Positions 1-9,009 of a stretch of 64,000 bases of DNA are shown here, one piece after another. The position numbers were made by a program, and so were the translations under genes. Source of the DNA: Phycisphaeraceae bacterium (GTDB lineage: Bacteria > Planctomycetota > Phycisphaerae > Phycisphaerales > SM1A02); NCBI GenBank assembly GCA_004213555.1, contig SHAP01000002.1, positions 186,001 to 250,000 on the forward strand, read 5' to 3'. The stretch's first letter is position 1, and every line of letters begins with the position of its first letter. Below the pieces are notes generated by a model. It did not search any database and was not told where the DNA came from. It saw only the letters and a program-made list of their open reading frames with translations.

Positions 1-1364
1 ATTTGGTTGAAGCGATCTTCAAATTGCTTGAGCTCTTGCTTGAGGGTGGCGTCGCGGGCTTCTTCGTGGAGCTCGGAGAGTTGGGTCAAGAAGTCGGCTT
101 CCAATCGATCCACCGTTTCGAGCACCAACGGGTCAAGGCCTTCAATTTTCCGCACGGCATCCAGGGCCCGCTCGAAGCTGGTCTGTCGGTATACGCGGGG
201 GAACGCTCGCTTCCACGCGGCCAAGCGGAACTCGTTGCTTCTTTCGCCCAACAGCGCGGCAATGGCGTCGATGGCTTCAAGGTTTGCATCACGAACGTCA
301 CGGCGCACCTTCGATTCGCTGCGGGCCGCATCACGGGCGGCCTTGTCGTCATTTTCCAGCGTGGCCACCAACGCGTCCAGATCGAGTTCGATCATGGTGT
401 TGTCACGCTCGATGAGATTCTTGTCGAGTTCGACTTCCCAAGCCAGCAGCGCTTCGGCGGCCGCTTCAGAAGCTTCAAACTCTCGGACAACGGTGTTGAC
501 GTCCAGCGACTCGCCCGAGAGCACGCCACGGGGCAAGGCCCGGTCACGCCGGACTTGGCGGCGGAATGGGTCCCACAGGGTGAGTTGCTCTTCACTCAAG
601 ATCACTTGCAGCGACTCGGTGAATTCCGCTTCGAGACTGGCCCGGTTGCGGAGCCACTCTTTTCGCAAGGCACTGGCTTGGCGTGCGATTTGGGCAATTT
701 GATCTTGCTCCGGCATGCGTTCCATCCGCATCTCTTGGAACTTGGCCCGCATGGCTTCGATTTCAGCCCGCAGATCTTCGAGTTCCGCGGCTTCCGCATC
801 CACCAACTCACGGTTGCCCGACATCATCATCCGCATGGCCCGCATTTTTTCTCGCAGCTCGGTGCCCATGGCCCGCATTTCTTCTTGCTCTTCCGCGGAT
901 GGCTCCGGTGGTCGGTTGGCTTCTCGAAGTTCACGCAGTTTGGTTTGGATGGCTTCCCGGGCTTTTTGGAATCCTTCTTCGTAATCTGCGAGGAAGGCTT
1001 CGACCATCGGAAGCTGTTCGTCGGCCACCATCAACATGTCGTCGACCAAGCGAAGATCCCGCCGAACGAAATCGGGTTCGGTGCTCCACCGCGGAAGTCC
1101 ACCAAACATGCCACCAGGCCCGCGGTCGCGGCCGTTGCCACGCACTTCACCGCGTTGCACGCCCCCAAAGGGTCGGGCTTCGCCCTCGCCTTGACCGCCA
1201 CGCCGGCCTTCGGCTCCCCGTCCACGCTGGCCGCGTTGCCCACGTTCTCCTCGCTCACCGCGGAATCCGGGGCGATCGCCTCGGGGTTCCTCTTGGGCAA
1301 GAGTTGGGGCCGCAAACAGGGCCGTACAGGCCAACAGAAGTCCGGAACGAAGATGGGTTCGCAT
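1..1364 (-). CDS. Exported coiled-coil protein with RG-rich linker (partial)
   Basis: The gene runs leftward off the window, so 454 codons of the N-terminal part are visible and the C-terminus is missing. It starts at an ATG (1364-1362) preceded by GAAGGA. The protein opens with a signal peptide (hydrophobic LLLACTALFAAP, then LAQEE), followed at about residues 22-60 by a low-complexity stretch rich in Arg, Gly, Glu and Gln. The rest is highly charged and helical, rich in Glu, Arg, Met and Ala, typical of periplasmic coiled coils. No catalytic motif is visible and the family is not recognised. It lies 87 bases downstream of the recG stop on the same strand, and its own ribosome site suggests it may be expressed separately. 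Confidence 0.65.
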   Translation of the reverse strand, partial: MRTHLRSGLLLACTALFAAPTLAQEEPRGDRPGFRGERGERGQRGQRGRGAEGRRGGQGEGEARPFGGVQRGEVRGNGRDRGPGGMFGGLPRWSTEPDFVRRDLRLVDDMLMVADEQLPMVEAFLADYEEGFQKAREAIQTKLRELREANRPPEPSAEEQEEMRAMGTELREKMRAMRMMMSGNRELVDAEAAELEDLRAEIEAMRAKFQEMRMERMPEQDQIAQIARQASALRKEWLRNRASLEAEFTESLQVILSEEQLTLWDPFRRQVRRDRALPRGVLSGESLDVNTVVREFEASEAAAEALLAWEVELDKNLIERDNTMIELDLDALVATLENDDKAARDAARSESKVRRDVRDANLEAIDAIAALLGERSNEFRLAAWKRAFPRVYRQTSFERALDAVRKIEGLDPLVLETVDRLEADFLTQLSELHEEARDATLKQELKQFEDRFNQ

Positions 1365-1451
1365 GGTGGTTTCCTTCAAAAGGGTTCGGGGGAACTCCCG
1401 AGTCAACCATCGTACGAGAACGCCCCCGGGCTGCATCCCCCAAAAGTTGCC

Positions 1452-3506
1452 TTATCCCCCTTCAAGGGCCTCGGCGGGAGTATCAACCCGTTTGGCGAGT
1501 TGGGCCAAACCCGCGTGTTCGGGTGCGATCAGCTCCGGATCGTCGCCGATTCGGGTGGCGGCCTCTTCGCGAGACTGCTCCAAGAGTGCCTCATCACCCG
1601 GCAGCCGGGCAAATTGCAGCCGGGCCAATCCTGATTGTCGTTCCCCGACCACTTCGCCTGGCCCCCGCAGACGGAGGTCTTCTTCGGCAATCACAAATCC
1701 ATCGGTGGTGCCCACCACGGCATCAAGCCGGGCTTGGCCGTCTTCGGTCGCGGGATCGGCGACCAACACGCAAGTGGAAGCAGCCGCCCCGCGGCCCACC
1801 CGACCCCGAAGTTGGTGCAATTGTGCCAGTCCAAAGCGGTCGGCGCCCAAGATGACCATCAAACTGGCGTTGGGGACATCGACGCCCACTTCAATCACGG
1901 TGGTGGCCACCAGCACCCGCAAGGTGCCTTCCCGAAAGGCGGCCATGGTGTCGTCGCGGGTCACTCGGTCGAGCCGGCCGTGCACCACCCCAAAGGGGAT
2001 CTCCGCCAGTGGTCCTTGTTTAAGACGAGGCACCAGTTCTTCCAAGTTGGGATCGCCGCGTTCGCCGGGTTCAATGGCCGGGACCACGATGTAGGCCTGT
2101 TCGCCCTCTTGGACCCGCTCACCCACCCGGGCCAACGCGGCGTCCATTTTGCTGGCGTGCATGGCCACGGTTCGAATGGGGGTTCGACCCGGGGGCAGCT
2201 CATCCAAAACCGAAACGTCAAGGTCGCCGTAATGGGTGAGGGCCAGTGATCGGGGGATGGGCGTGGCCGTCATGACCAACAGGTGAGGCGTTCGCACTTC
2301 AGCACGGCGCAAGAGCGCGCGTTGTCGCACGCCAAACCGGTGCTGTTCGTCCACCACCACCAGGCCCGCATCTTGCAGCCCCAAATGTTCGGACAACAAC
2401 GCTTGGGTGCCCACAAACAAATCGGCGTGCCCAGACGCGGCGGCGTCGGCCGCAGACCGTCGCTCCGCCGCCGAGCGGGAGCCCGTGCACAAATGCACGT
2501 TGAAGCGGTCGCCCAGAAGACCGGTCAAGGTTCGATGGTGTTGCTCGGCCAGAAGTTCAGTGGGGGCCATGAACGCGGCCGGCAGACCATGACGCAAGCA
2601 TTGCAACTGGGCGGCCAAGGCGACCGCGGTCTTGCCGGACCCAACATCACCTTGCAAGAGCCGGTGCATGGGCACCGGTCGCTCAAGATCTTGGCGGATG
2701 TCCCCAATGGCTCGCGCTTGGGCTCCCGTCAAGGCAAAGGGAAGGAGCGACTGGAGCTCGGTGTCGAGCGCGTTGTTGGTGGGCAACTCGGTGGCCGGTT
2801 TGGCGGTGCGGATGCCGTGTCGTCGGCGGGCCACCACCAATTGCAAAGCCAACAACTCATCAAAAGCAAGACGTCGGCGGGCGGTTTCGATTTCAGATTC
2901 GTCGCTTGGTTGGTGCAACTGGCGAATTGCCTGCTGAAGGGTGAGAAGGTTCCATCGCTGCCGAGTGGCGTCAGGGAGGGGGTCCACCATCGCCGTCACC
3001 ACTTGGTGGATCAGGCTGCGAATCCGGTCATGCAAGAAGCGGGGCGGAATGCCCTCGGTGGCAGGATAAACAGGACGCAAAGGGGGGGCGGGATCGGTGG
3101 TGGCGGCTTCGTCGTGCACCGACCAACTAGGGTTGGTCAAGATCATGGTGCGACCTTGCATCGTGGCTTTGCCTTCAATTCGAACCCGAAGGCCGGGCAC
3201 GATTTTGTTTTGCAACCAAACGCCACCAAACCACCGCAGCTGCGCGGTTCCCGATTCATCGGAAAGAACCGCTTCAAAGCGTGGACGACCAGCGCGAACC
3301 GCACGGGCCCGTTCGATCTCACCATGGAGGACCAAGACCGCTTTGGGGTCGGCCGCGGCGGTCGCTTTGGCGTCCTCAATCGTGGCCAGATCCACTTGCC
3401 GCTCCCAACGCAAAGGGCGGTGACGCATCAGGTCCTCCACCGTCCGAAGACCAAGGGCGGCCAAACGTTCCGCACGAACCGCACCAATCCCAGACAAGCT
3501 GGACAA
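1452..3506 (-). CDS. recG: ATP-dependent DNA helicase RecG
   Basis: RecG remodels stalled replication forks and Holliday junctions. An N-terminal wedge region (LSGIGAVRAERLAALG, then an OB-type domain) precedes the helicase core. Helicase motifs seen in order are QGDVGSGKTAVA (Walker A), VVDEQHRFGVRQR (DEQH box), MTATPIPRSLALT, TTVIEVGVDVPNA and QLRGRVGRG, all RecG hallmarks. Length from the chosen TTG start is 684 residues, normal for the family. The start is uncertain: no ATG lies near the expected N-terminus; the alternatives are the TTG at 3506 or a GTG at 3632 that would overlap the divergent xseA. The open frame continues far upstream only because it is antisense to xseA. Confidence 0.93.
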   Translation of the reverse strand: MSSLSGIGAVRAERLAALGLRTVEDLMRHRPLRWERQVDLATIEDAKATAAADPKAVLVLHGEIERARAVRAGRPRFEAVLSDESGTAQLRWFGGVWLQNKIVPGLRVRIEGKATMQGRTMILTNPSWSVHDEAATTDPAPPLRPVYPATEGIPPRFLHDRIRSLIHQVVTAMVDPLPDATRQRWNLLTLQQAIRQLHQPSDESEIETARRRLAFDELLALQLVVARRRHGIRTAKPATELPTNNALDTELQSLLPFALTGAQARAIGDIRQDLERPVPMHRLLQGDVGSGKTAVALAAQLQCLRHGLPAAFMAPTELLAEQHHRTLTGLLGDRFNVHLCTGSRSAAERRSAADAAASGHADLFVGTQALLSEHLGLQDAGLVVVDEQHRFGVRQRALLRRAEVRTPHLLVMTATPIPRSLALTHYGDLDVSVLDELPPGRTPIRTVAMHASKMDAALARVGERVQEGEQAYIVVPAIEPGERGDPNLEELVPRLKQGPLAEIPFGVVHGRLDRVTRDDTMAAFREGTLRVLVATTVIEVGVDVPNASLMVILGADRFGLAQLHQLRGRVGRGAAASTCVLVADPATEDGQARLDAVVGTTDGFVIAEEDLRLRGPGEVVGERQSGLARLQFARLPGDEALLEQSREEAATRIGDDPELIAPEHAGLAQLAKRVDTPAEALEGG

Positions 3507-3569
3507 GGCGGCATTTGGGGCAGGTGCAGGAGGTGAACCGGTGATGGTTCCGAGGGTAGCATCCTCATC

Positions 3570-4916
3570 ATGGACGATGCGACGCCCAGACCCCTCGAAG
3601 TGGAAGACGCCTGCTCGGATGTCAAGGCTCACCTGAAAGGCCGTGGTCCCATCACGGTCCGGGGGGAGATGACCAATTGGCGGGGGCCCCACACCAGTGG
3701 GCACTGGTACTTCGCCCTCTCTGATCCTCGGCCCGGAAAGAAGGCCATGGTTGATGCCAAGGCGTGGCGTTCCACCGCGGCCCGCATCGGATTTGTGCCC
3801 GAGCCCGGCGATGTCGTGCTCGTGACTGGGACCTGGGACTTTTATGCCCCAACTGGTCGTGCCAGTTTGATTGTGGATCGGATGAAACGTGCGGAAGGTG
3901 GCGACAGCTTGCTGCTGCGGTTGGCCCAACTTCGAGAGCGTCTTCAAAAGGAAGGTCTGTTTGACCTCGATCGAAAACGAGATTTGCCGTTCTTTCCTCG
4001 TCGCATCGCCATCTTGACGGCCAAAGGCTCGGCCGCTTTGACCGACGTGCAACGAACCGCTGCCCTGCGTTGTCCTGCCACCGAGCTGCTGTTGCATCAC
4101 ATCCCAGTGCAAGGCGATGACGCCGCGCCGCGGATTGCCGAAGCCATTGCGGCGGTGGATGCGGATTCGGAACGGCTGGGCATCGAAGCCATCTTGGTCA
4201 CCCGCGGTGGCGGATCGATGGAAGATCTGTGGTGCTTTAACGATGAGGCCGTGGTCCGGGCAGTGGCACAGTGCCAGCTCCCCGTGGTCAGCGCGATTGG
4301 CCATGAACGGGATGAGAGTTTGATTGACCTCGTGGCCGATGTGCGGGCCAGCACGCCCACCCAAGCCATCATGAAGTTGCTTCCGGACCGCGAGGAGGAA
4401 CTGGAGATGTTGGCAGAACGGGCTGCCCGTTTGCAGTCGCTGGCCCACCGAAGCATTGAACGTCGCCGCTTGCTGTTGCAACGGCTGGAGCGTGCGGTGC
4501 AGGCCCATCATCCCCAGCGTGCTTTGGCAAGTCAGATAGAAAAGTTGGGTCAACTGCGGACCAGGCTTCGCCAACATGTCGTAAATGAGGTGACGTCTCG
4601 GCAGAGCCGCTTGGAAACCGTGATGACGCGTCTGCGACACGCTCGACCTTTGGACAAAGCTCAAACCAAGCTTGCGCCGTTGCCGCTGCGTCTTCGCCGC
4701 GCGGTTCAAGTGGCCCAAGACCGCCGCCGCAAGCAATGGACCAGTCTGGAAGCCCAGTTAAGGATGCTTTCGCACCGCCGGACCCTCGAGCGGGGGTTTG
4801 CGTTGGTGCACGGGGCTGATGGGTTGGTCCGCAACCCTTCTCAGATCAAACCAGATGAACGATTGCGTCTGGAGTTGGCCGAAGGTGACCTCACTGTTCG
4901 GCCGGAGGTAGATTGA
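3570..4916 (+). CDS. xseA: Exodeoxyribonuclease VII large subunit
   Basis: This is the catalytic subunit of the single-strand-specific exonuclease ExoVII. Residues 1-105 form the OB-fold (VRGEMTNWRGPHTSGHWYF). The nuclease domain follows with the conserved blocks GSAALTDV, TRGGGSMEDLWCFND and AIGHERDESLIDLVADVRAS, and then a long helical region rich in Arg and Leu. The 448-residue length matches the family. xseB follows after four bases, so both subunits are translated together. The gene is divergent from recG with only about 60 bases, or an overlap, between the two starts. Confidence 0.95.
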   Translation: MDDATPRPLEVEDACSDVKAHLKGRGPITVRGEMTNWRGPHTSGHWYFALSDPRPGKKAMVDAKAWRSTAARIGFVPEPGDVVLVTGTWDFYAPTGRASLIVDRMKRAEGGDSLLLRLAQLRERLQKEGLFDLDRKRDLPFFPRRIAILTAKGSAALTDVQRTAALRCPATELLLHHIPVQGDDAAPRIAEAIAAVDADSERLGIEAILVTRGGGSMEDLWCFNDEAVVRAVAQCQLPVVSAIGHERDESLIDLVADVRASTPTQAIMKLLPDREEELEMLAERAARLQSLAHRSIERRRLLLQRLERAVQAHHPQRALASQIEKLGQLRTRLRQHVVNEVTSRQSRLETVMTRLRHARPLDKAQTKLAPLPLRLRRAVQVAQDRRRKQWTSLEAQLRMLSHRRTLERGFALVHGADGLVRNPSQIKPDERLRLELAEGDLTVRPEVD

Positions 4917-4920
4917 CGAC

Positions 4921-5157
4921 ATGGCCAAATCATTGCCTGATCCCAAAAAACTGACCTACGAAGAAGCCTTGGAAGCGCTGGAATCCATCGTGGAACGGGC
5001 CGAATCCGGAGAGTTGCCGCTTGAAGAAGCCATGGCCGAACACGCCCGTGGTGAAGCACTGCTTCAACGATGCCGCACCCTGCTGGAAGGTGCAGAAGCG
5101 CAGCTTCGTTCTTTTGATCAACCAGCCACCGACGCTTCGGACGAAGACTCCGCGTGA
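4921..5157 (+). CDS. xseB: Exodeoxyribonuclease VII small subunit
   Basis: This 78-residue protein has the standard XseB pattern LTYEEALEALESIVERAESG followed by a second helix (EALLQRCRTLLEGAEAQL), forming the helical hairpin that packs on XseA. It begins four bases after the xseA stop and its own stop overlaps the GTG start of the next gene, so it sits in an xseA-xseB-peptidase operon. Length is typical. Confidence 0.93.
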   Translation: MAKSLPDPKKLTYEEALEALESIVERAESGELPLEEAMAEHARGEALLQRCRTLLEGAEAQLRSFDQPATDASDEDSA

Positions 5158-6365
5158 GTCCCGAGACCCAACTGTTTTTGTTGGAGCACGGCGGCCCAAT
5201 GGTGCTGATGCTGCTTCTCGGTGGGTCGATGGGTTCCTTTCTCAATGTGGTGATTGATCGGGGCAGCCGAGGGGTCAGCATCGTGCGACCCGGCAGCCAA
5301 TGTCCCGATTGCAATGTTCGCCTTCGATTTGGCCGCGAAAACTTACCCCTGCTGGGATGGCTGATCCTTCGAGGCCGCTGCAAACAATGTCGGCTTCCCA
5401 TACCTCTTCGCTATCTGCTGATGGAATGGGGTTTTGCCTTCGCCTTCGTCGGTGTGTATCAACTGGCCTTCGATCCTTTGAATTTCGGGAGCACCATGGA
5501 TCCATGGCTCGAGGCGACGGGCGGTCGCGAGGGGGTCTTTTTTTTCTTGGGCTTGCTCGCGTTGATGTCGGGCTTCTTTGCGGCCGGGGTCATTGACTTT
5601 CGGACCTACCACATCCCCATGTGGATCACCACCGCTCTTGCGCTGAGCATGCCTTTGTTCTTGTTGGCCCAAGGGCTGGTGGAAGCGCGGCCAGCAGGTG
5701 GAAGGTTGCTCCCGGTTCCTCTGCCGGGATGGGTTGGGGTGGGTTCCGCCATCGGGGGGGCTTTGGGCGCGCTCTTGGCCAACGGGTTGTTGTGGCGTGG
5801 GGTACTGCCGGCCTCTTTTGCCGATTACAACGAGTACGTTGAGGACGGGGCGGTCTTGGCGGAATATCCGCATGCCCGGCGAGAGATGGGCAAGGAATTG
5901 GTGTTCTGTTCGATCATCGTGGCGGGCTTTGCGATTGGCGGTCTCCTGACGCAATCGTTCCAGCAATCGGGGGATCCACCAGTTTGGTTGGCGGCGGCAT
6001 CAGCAGGGGTGATCGGTTGGGCTTCGGGGGCGGCGGTGGTTTGGTTGGTTCGAATCGTCGGAACCCTTTGGCTGGGTCAAGAAGCCATGGGCCTCGGAGA
6101 TGTGCACCTGATGGGTGGGGCTGGCGCGCTCCTGGGTTGGTTTGCCCCTCTTCTTGCTTTTGCTTTGGCTCCGTTTGTCGCCTTGTGTTGGTTGAGCGGG
6201 TTGGCCGTGGTCCAGAAATGCCGCGGTCGCTGGTCGGGGGAGTTGCCCCCCATGCCATTTGGTCCGCATCTGGCCATTGCCACCATGGCGGTGGTCTTGG
6301 GATACCGGCCCATCCAAGCCGCGTGGGAAGCGTGGTTTGGTGAAGTCTTGCCCTGGCCGCAGTGA
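5154..6365 (+). CDS. Prepilin peptidase (type IV leader peptidase), long form
   Basis: This membrane aspartic protease cleaves and N-methylates type IV pilin and type II secretion pseudopilin leaders. The N-terminal block GSMGSFLNVVIDR is followed by two CxxC pairs (residues 50-53 and 76-79), expected to bind zinc in the methylase domain. The two catalytic aspartates are D148 (VIDFRTYHIP) and D316 (GLGDVHLMGG). At 403 residues it is well above the usual 230-290; the surplus is mainly between the two aspartates, including a charged segment around residues 222-250. The GTG start overlaps the xseB stop (GTGA). A likely substrate is the pseudopilin at 44230-45123. Confidence 0.9.
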   Translation: MSPETQLFLLEHGGPMVLMLLLGGSMGSFLNVVIDRGSRGVSIVRPGSQCPDCNVRLRFGRENLPLLGWLILRGRCKQCRLPIPLRYLLMEWGFAFAFVGVYQLAFDPLNFGSTMDPWLEATGGREGVFFFLGLLALMSGFFAAGVIDFRTYHIPMWITTALALSMPLFLLAQGLVEARPAGGRLLPVPLPGWVGVGSAIGGALGALLANGLLWRGVLPASFADYNEYVEDGAVLAEYPHARREMGKELVFCSIIVAGFAIGGLLTQSFQQSGDPPVWLAAASAGVIGWASGAAVVWLVRIVGTLWLGQEAMGLGDVHLMGGAGALLGWFAPLLAFALAPFVALCWLSGLAVVQKCRGRWSGELPPMPFGPHLAIATMAVVLGYRPIQAAWEAWFGEVLPWPQ

Positions 6366-6430
6366 AGTTGTCCACACCACGGCAAAAGCCTGCGGGGCGC
6401 GATATTCTCGCAGTTCAAGAAGGAAAAATT

Positions 6431-7069
6431 ATGTTCAACATTCGCCCCGCCCTGCTGTTCTGTGCCGCCTCCGCTCTCCTTGCTGGATGCAAGACCAATG
6501 AAGAAATGATGTCCCGTTACGAAGAAGAAAATTTGGCCCTTCGTGGTGAACTCACCATGAAAGACGACGCCATTTCCTCTTTGGAAGGCCAGTTGATGAA
6601 CTGCGAGTCCATGAGCGCTGATCTCGAAGAGCAGTTGGCTTCGGCCAGCTTCACCCCGAGCGAAGATGGCCTCGACCCCTTCGGAGGTCTGGCAGGTGTG
6701 ACCACCGAGTACGAAGCTGGTGGTGTGGTGACCGCGAACGTGGAAGGGGACTTCCTCTTCTCCAGCGGTCGTTCCGCCTTGAAGAGCTCAGCCAAATCTT
6801 CTCTGAACGGCGTGGCCGATCAGTTGAAGGGCGAGTTCTCCGGCCAAACCATTCGGATCGTTGGCCACACCGACACCGACCCGATCAAGAAAAGTGGTCA
6901 CAAAAGCAACCACCACCTTGGCTTCGAGCGTGCCTACGCCGTCATGAAGTACTTGGTGAGCCGCGGCGTACCGGAGTCCAGCATTGAAGTGTGCTCCTAC
7001 GGCCCGAACGATCCCAAATCGTCGAAGTCCACCAGCCGCCGGGTTGAAATCTCGGTCGTGACCGACTGA
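6431..7069 (+). CDS. OmpA-family peptidoglycan-binding lipoprotein
   Basis: The 212-residue protein has a lipoprotein signal (LLFCAASALLAGC), a short helical segment (residues 25-75), and a C-terminal OmpA/Pal-like domain. The peptidoglycan-binding block is visible as VGHTDTDP, FERAYAVMKYLVSRG and a final SRRVEI. The ATG at 6431 has a good ribosome site (AAGGA, seven bases upstream), which excludes a longer in-frame extension beginning at 6362. It probably tethers the outer membrane to the cell wall. Codon choice (AAC, ACC, CGT, GAA) looks biased, suggesting high expression. A hairpin at 7118 follows. Confidence 0.88.
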   Translation: MFNIRPALLFCAASALLAGCKTNEEMMSRYEEENLALRGELTMKDDAISSLEGQLMNCESMSADLEEQLASASFTPSEDGLDPFGGLAGVTTEYEAGGVVTANVEGDFLFSSGRSALKSSAKSSLNGVADQLKGEFSGQTIRIVGHTDTDPIKKSGHKSNHHLGFERAYAVMKYLVSRGVPESSIEVCSYGPNDPKSSKSTSRRVEISVVTD

Positions 7070-7117
7070 CTTTTTACGCTTTGACGTTCTTCGTCAACAG
7101 CACCGATCTCAAACATG

Positions 7118-7148
7118 CAACCAGCCCTGGGGCTGGTTGTGTGTTTTT
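7118..7148 (+). terminator. Rho-independent terminator after the OmpA lipoprotein gene
   Basis: A 9-base stem (CAACCAGCC, 7118-7126, pairing with GGCTGGTTG, 7131-7139) with a four-base loop is followed by a T-rich tail (GTGTTTTT). It lies 48 bases after the OmpA-family stop. It ends directly against the ATG at 7149 of the next gene. Confidence 0.75.
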
Positions 7149-8213
7149 ATGAGCGCAATGACCAGCCGCCCCCACGCGACCGTTCGTCTGCCCCGTCTGA
7201 CTTCGAACCCTTATGTTCGGTGCGACCGGGACCTTCGCGCTCACCCATCTTCTCAGGTGTATTGGCTGAACGTCTTTCGAGAATCGCTTCGCACCCATTT
7301 TGAGTGTGGTGGGCTGACGGATTCAGAAAGAATGGGTGCCGGAGTCGCGGCAATGGAGTCCGTGCTGGAATCGATCTTGGCTCGGGAGGGCAGGTTCGAC
7401 ACCATCGACCTTGACCTTGCCCGTCAAGCCGGCCTGCGGGCGGCAGATCTGCCCGATGCGTACGCCGAACTCAAGCGCGTGGCCAACGATGCCGCCCTGG
7501 GAGCGCTCCCCGAAGTGCTCCATCATCTGGATGCCGCGCCGGCCGAGCAGCGCTGGGCTTTGATCTTTCGAGAGATGCTCGCCGGCAATTGGTTCGACAT
7601 GGGCACCGTCGAGTTGGTGGAGGCCTGGCGGGCTGCGGGTGGCAATGTTCGTCAGGGACACCAGCGGGTGCCAGAACGACCATGGCGGTGGGATGACGTC
7701 GAAGTCTTTTCGAAGGCGGTGGTGCTCGATCATTCTCCAGTGGTGATCCTTCTTGACAATGCCGGTCCCGACACCATTTTCGGAGCCTTCTCTTTCGCGC
7801 GGGAGTTGCTCCGATTGGGGCGGGAGGTTCGTCTTGCGGCCAACGATGGTCCCGCGCTCAATGATGTCCAAGTGCATGATCTCCCGGGGCTCATTGCTCG
7901 GGCCACGCAGGTGGACACCATCTTTGGTGCGTTGGAACACGGCATCGTGAATACGGGTTCATCCATGCCACTGCTTGATTTGTCCAAAGTCTCTGTGGCT
8001 TTGGCCCGCGCGACCGAAGATGCGGGTTTGCTGGTGTTTTGCGGCATGGGACGAGGGCTGGAGAGCAACTGGACGGCGTCGTTTGATCTTCCGGTCCTCC
8101 GGGTCGCTTCGGTCAAAAACCCTGATGTGGCGGAATTGATCGGGGCCAACCTCGGTGATGGGGTGGTTCGGTTTGATATTCCCGCTCCAAGTACAATTGG
8201 CCCCCATGACTGA
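7149..8213 (+). CDS. DUF89/ARMT1-like damage-control phosphatase family protein
   Basis: DUF89 proteins are metal-dependent phosphatases thought to remove damaged phosphometabolites. The diagnostic block is visible at about residues 197-245: LLDNAGPDTIFGAFSFAREL followed by NDGPALNDVQVHDL, containing the Asp and Asn ligands of the family. The N-terminal 160 residues are helical, as usual. Length is 354 residues from ATG 7149; ATG 7158 is an alternative. The start lies right behind a terminator hairpin, leaving no room for a normal leader. The stop overlaps the fabI start by eight bases. The substrate is unknown. Confidence 0.8.
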   Translation: MSAMTSRPHATVRLPRLTSNPYVRCDRDLRAHPSSQVYWLNVFRESLRTHFECGGLTDSERMGAGVAAMESVLESILAREGRFDTIDLDLARQAGLRAADLPDAYAELKRVANDAALGALPEVLHHLDAAPAEQRWALIFREMLAGNWFDMGTVELVEAWRAAGGNVRQGHQRVPERPWRWDDVEVFSKAVVLDHSPVVILLDNAGPDTIFGAFSFARELLRLGREVRLAANDGPALNDVQVHDLPGLIARATQVDTIFGALEHGIVNTGSSMPLLDLSKVSVALARATEDAGLLVFCGMGRGLESNWTASFDLPVLRVASVKNPDVAELIGANLGDGVVRFDIPAPSTIGPHD

Positions 8214-9009
8214 CCAACAAAACCCCGCGGACATGACCGGCACCAACGCTTTGGTGGTGGGCATCGCCAACGAGCACTCTTACGCCTTTCACATTGCCAA
8301 GAGCTTGAAGGACGCGGGGGCAAACCTTTTGTTCACCCATCTGCCCGGAGAGAAAATGGAGCGGCGGGTGCGCAAAGCAGTGGACGCCCTAGGCATTGAA
8401 GATCCTTGGTTGATGCCGCTGGACGCTTCTTCCGATGACGATCTTGATGCGGTCTTCGCCAAGGTGGGGGCTGATTTTGACCGTCTCGATGTGCTGGTGC
8501 ACTCCATCGCATTCGCGGACAAGGATTACCTCAAGGAAGGTCGGTTCACCGAGACTCCACGAGATGTTTTCACCCAAGCCTGTGACATCAGTGCGTTCAC
8601 CAAAATTGCCATGGCGCACCGGGCCAAACCCCTGATGACCAATGGGGGATCGATTTTGTCGCTTTCGTACTACGGTGCCGAGCGGGCGGTTCCCGGATAC
8701 AACGTGATGGGGGTTGCCAAAGCCGCCTTGGAGAGTGCAACCCGTTATCTGGCCGCCGAACTGGGGCCCAGTGACATCCGGGTCAACAGCATTTCTGGAG
8801 GCCCACTCAAAACCCTCAGTGCGATGGCCGTGGGAGGGTTCAGTTCTATCCTGGCGAGCATTGAAGAGCATGGTCCGTTGCGTCGAAACGTCACCGGGCA
8901 GGACGTGGGCGAGACCGCCAGGTATTTGCTTTCGGACATGGGGCGTGGCGTAACCGGTCAGATCATTCGTGTCGATTGTGGCACCAGTGCGGTGGCGGGT
9001 CTCGGTTGA
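8206..9009 (+). CDS. fabI: Enoyl-[acyl-carrier-protein] reductase FabI
   Basis: FabI catalyses the last, NADH-dependent reduction of each fatty-acid elongation round. The protein is a short-chain dehydrogenase fold with the nucleotide site VVGIANEHSYAFHIA, the FabI-type SLSYYGAERAVPGYNVMGVAK block containing the Tyr-x6-Lys catalytic pair, and the RVNSISGGPLKT loop that covers substrate. Length is 267 residues, normal. ATG 8206 was preferred to an upstream in-frame ATG at 8155 because it gives the conserved N-terminus and an eight-base overlap with the DUF89 stop, implying coupling. Confidence 0.93.
   Translation: MTDQQNPADMTGTNALVVGIANEHSYAFHIAKSLKDAGANLLFTHLPGEKMERRVRKAVDALGIEDPWLMPLDASSDDDLDAVFAKVGADFDRLDVLVHSIAFADKDYLKEGRFTETPRDVFTQACDISAFTKIAMAHRAKPLMTNGGSILSLSYYGAERAVPGYNVMGVAKAALESATRYLAAELGPSDIRVNSISGGPLKTLSAMAVGGFSSILASIEEHGPLRRNVTGQDVGETARYLLSDMGRGVTGQIIRVDCGTSAVAGLG

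Noticed and set aside
3-1634. Plus-strand 543-codon open frame
   Set aside because: It is antisense to a minus-strand gene whose codons give a signal peptide and a regular charged helical protein, with a ribosome site at 1364; the plus-strand translation is rich in His, Phe and Gly without structure.
2283-3536. Plus-strand 417-codon open frame
   Set aside because: It lies opposite the recG helicase domain and shows no recognisable motif.
3507-4736. Extension of recG to 1,094 codons
   Set aside because: The extra N-terminal part is antisense to the clear xseA gene and has no RecG similarity.
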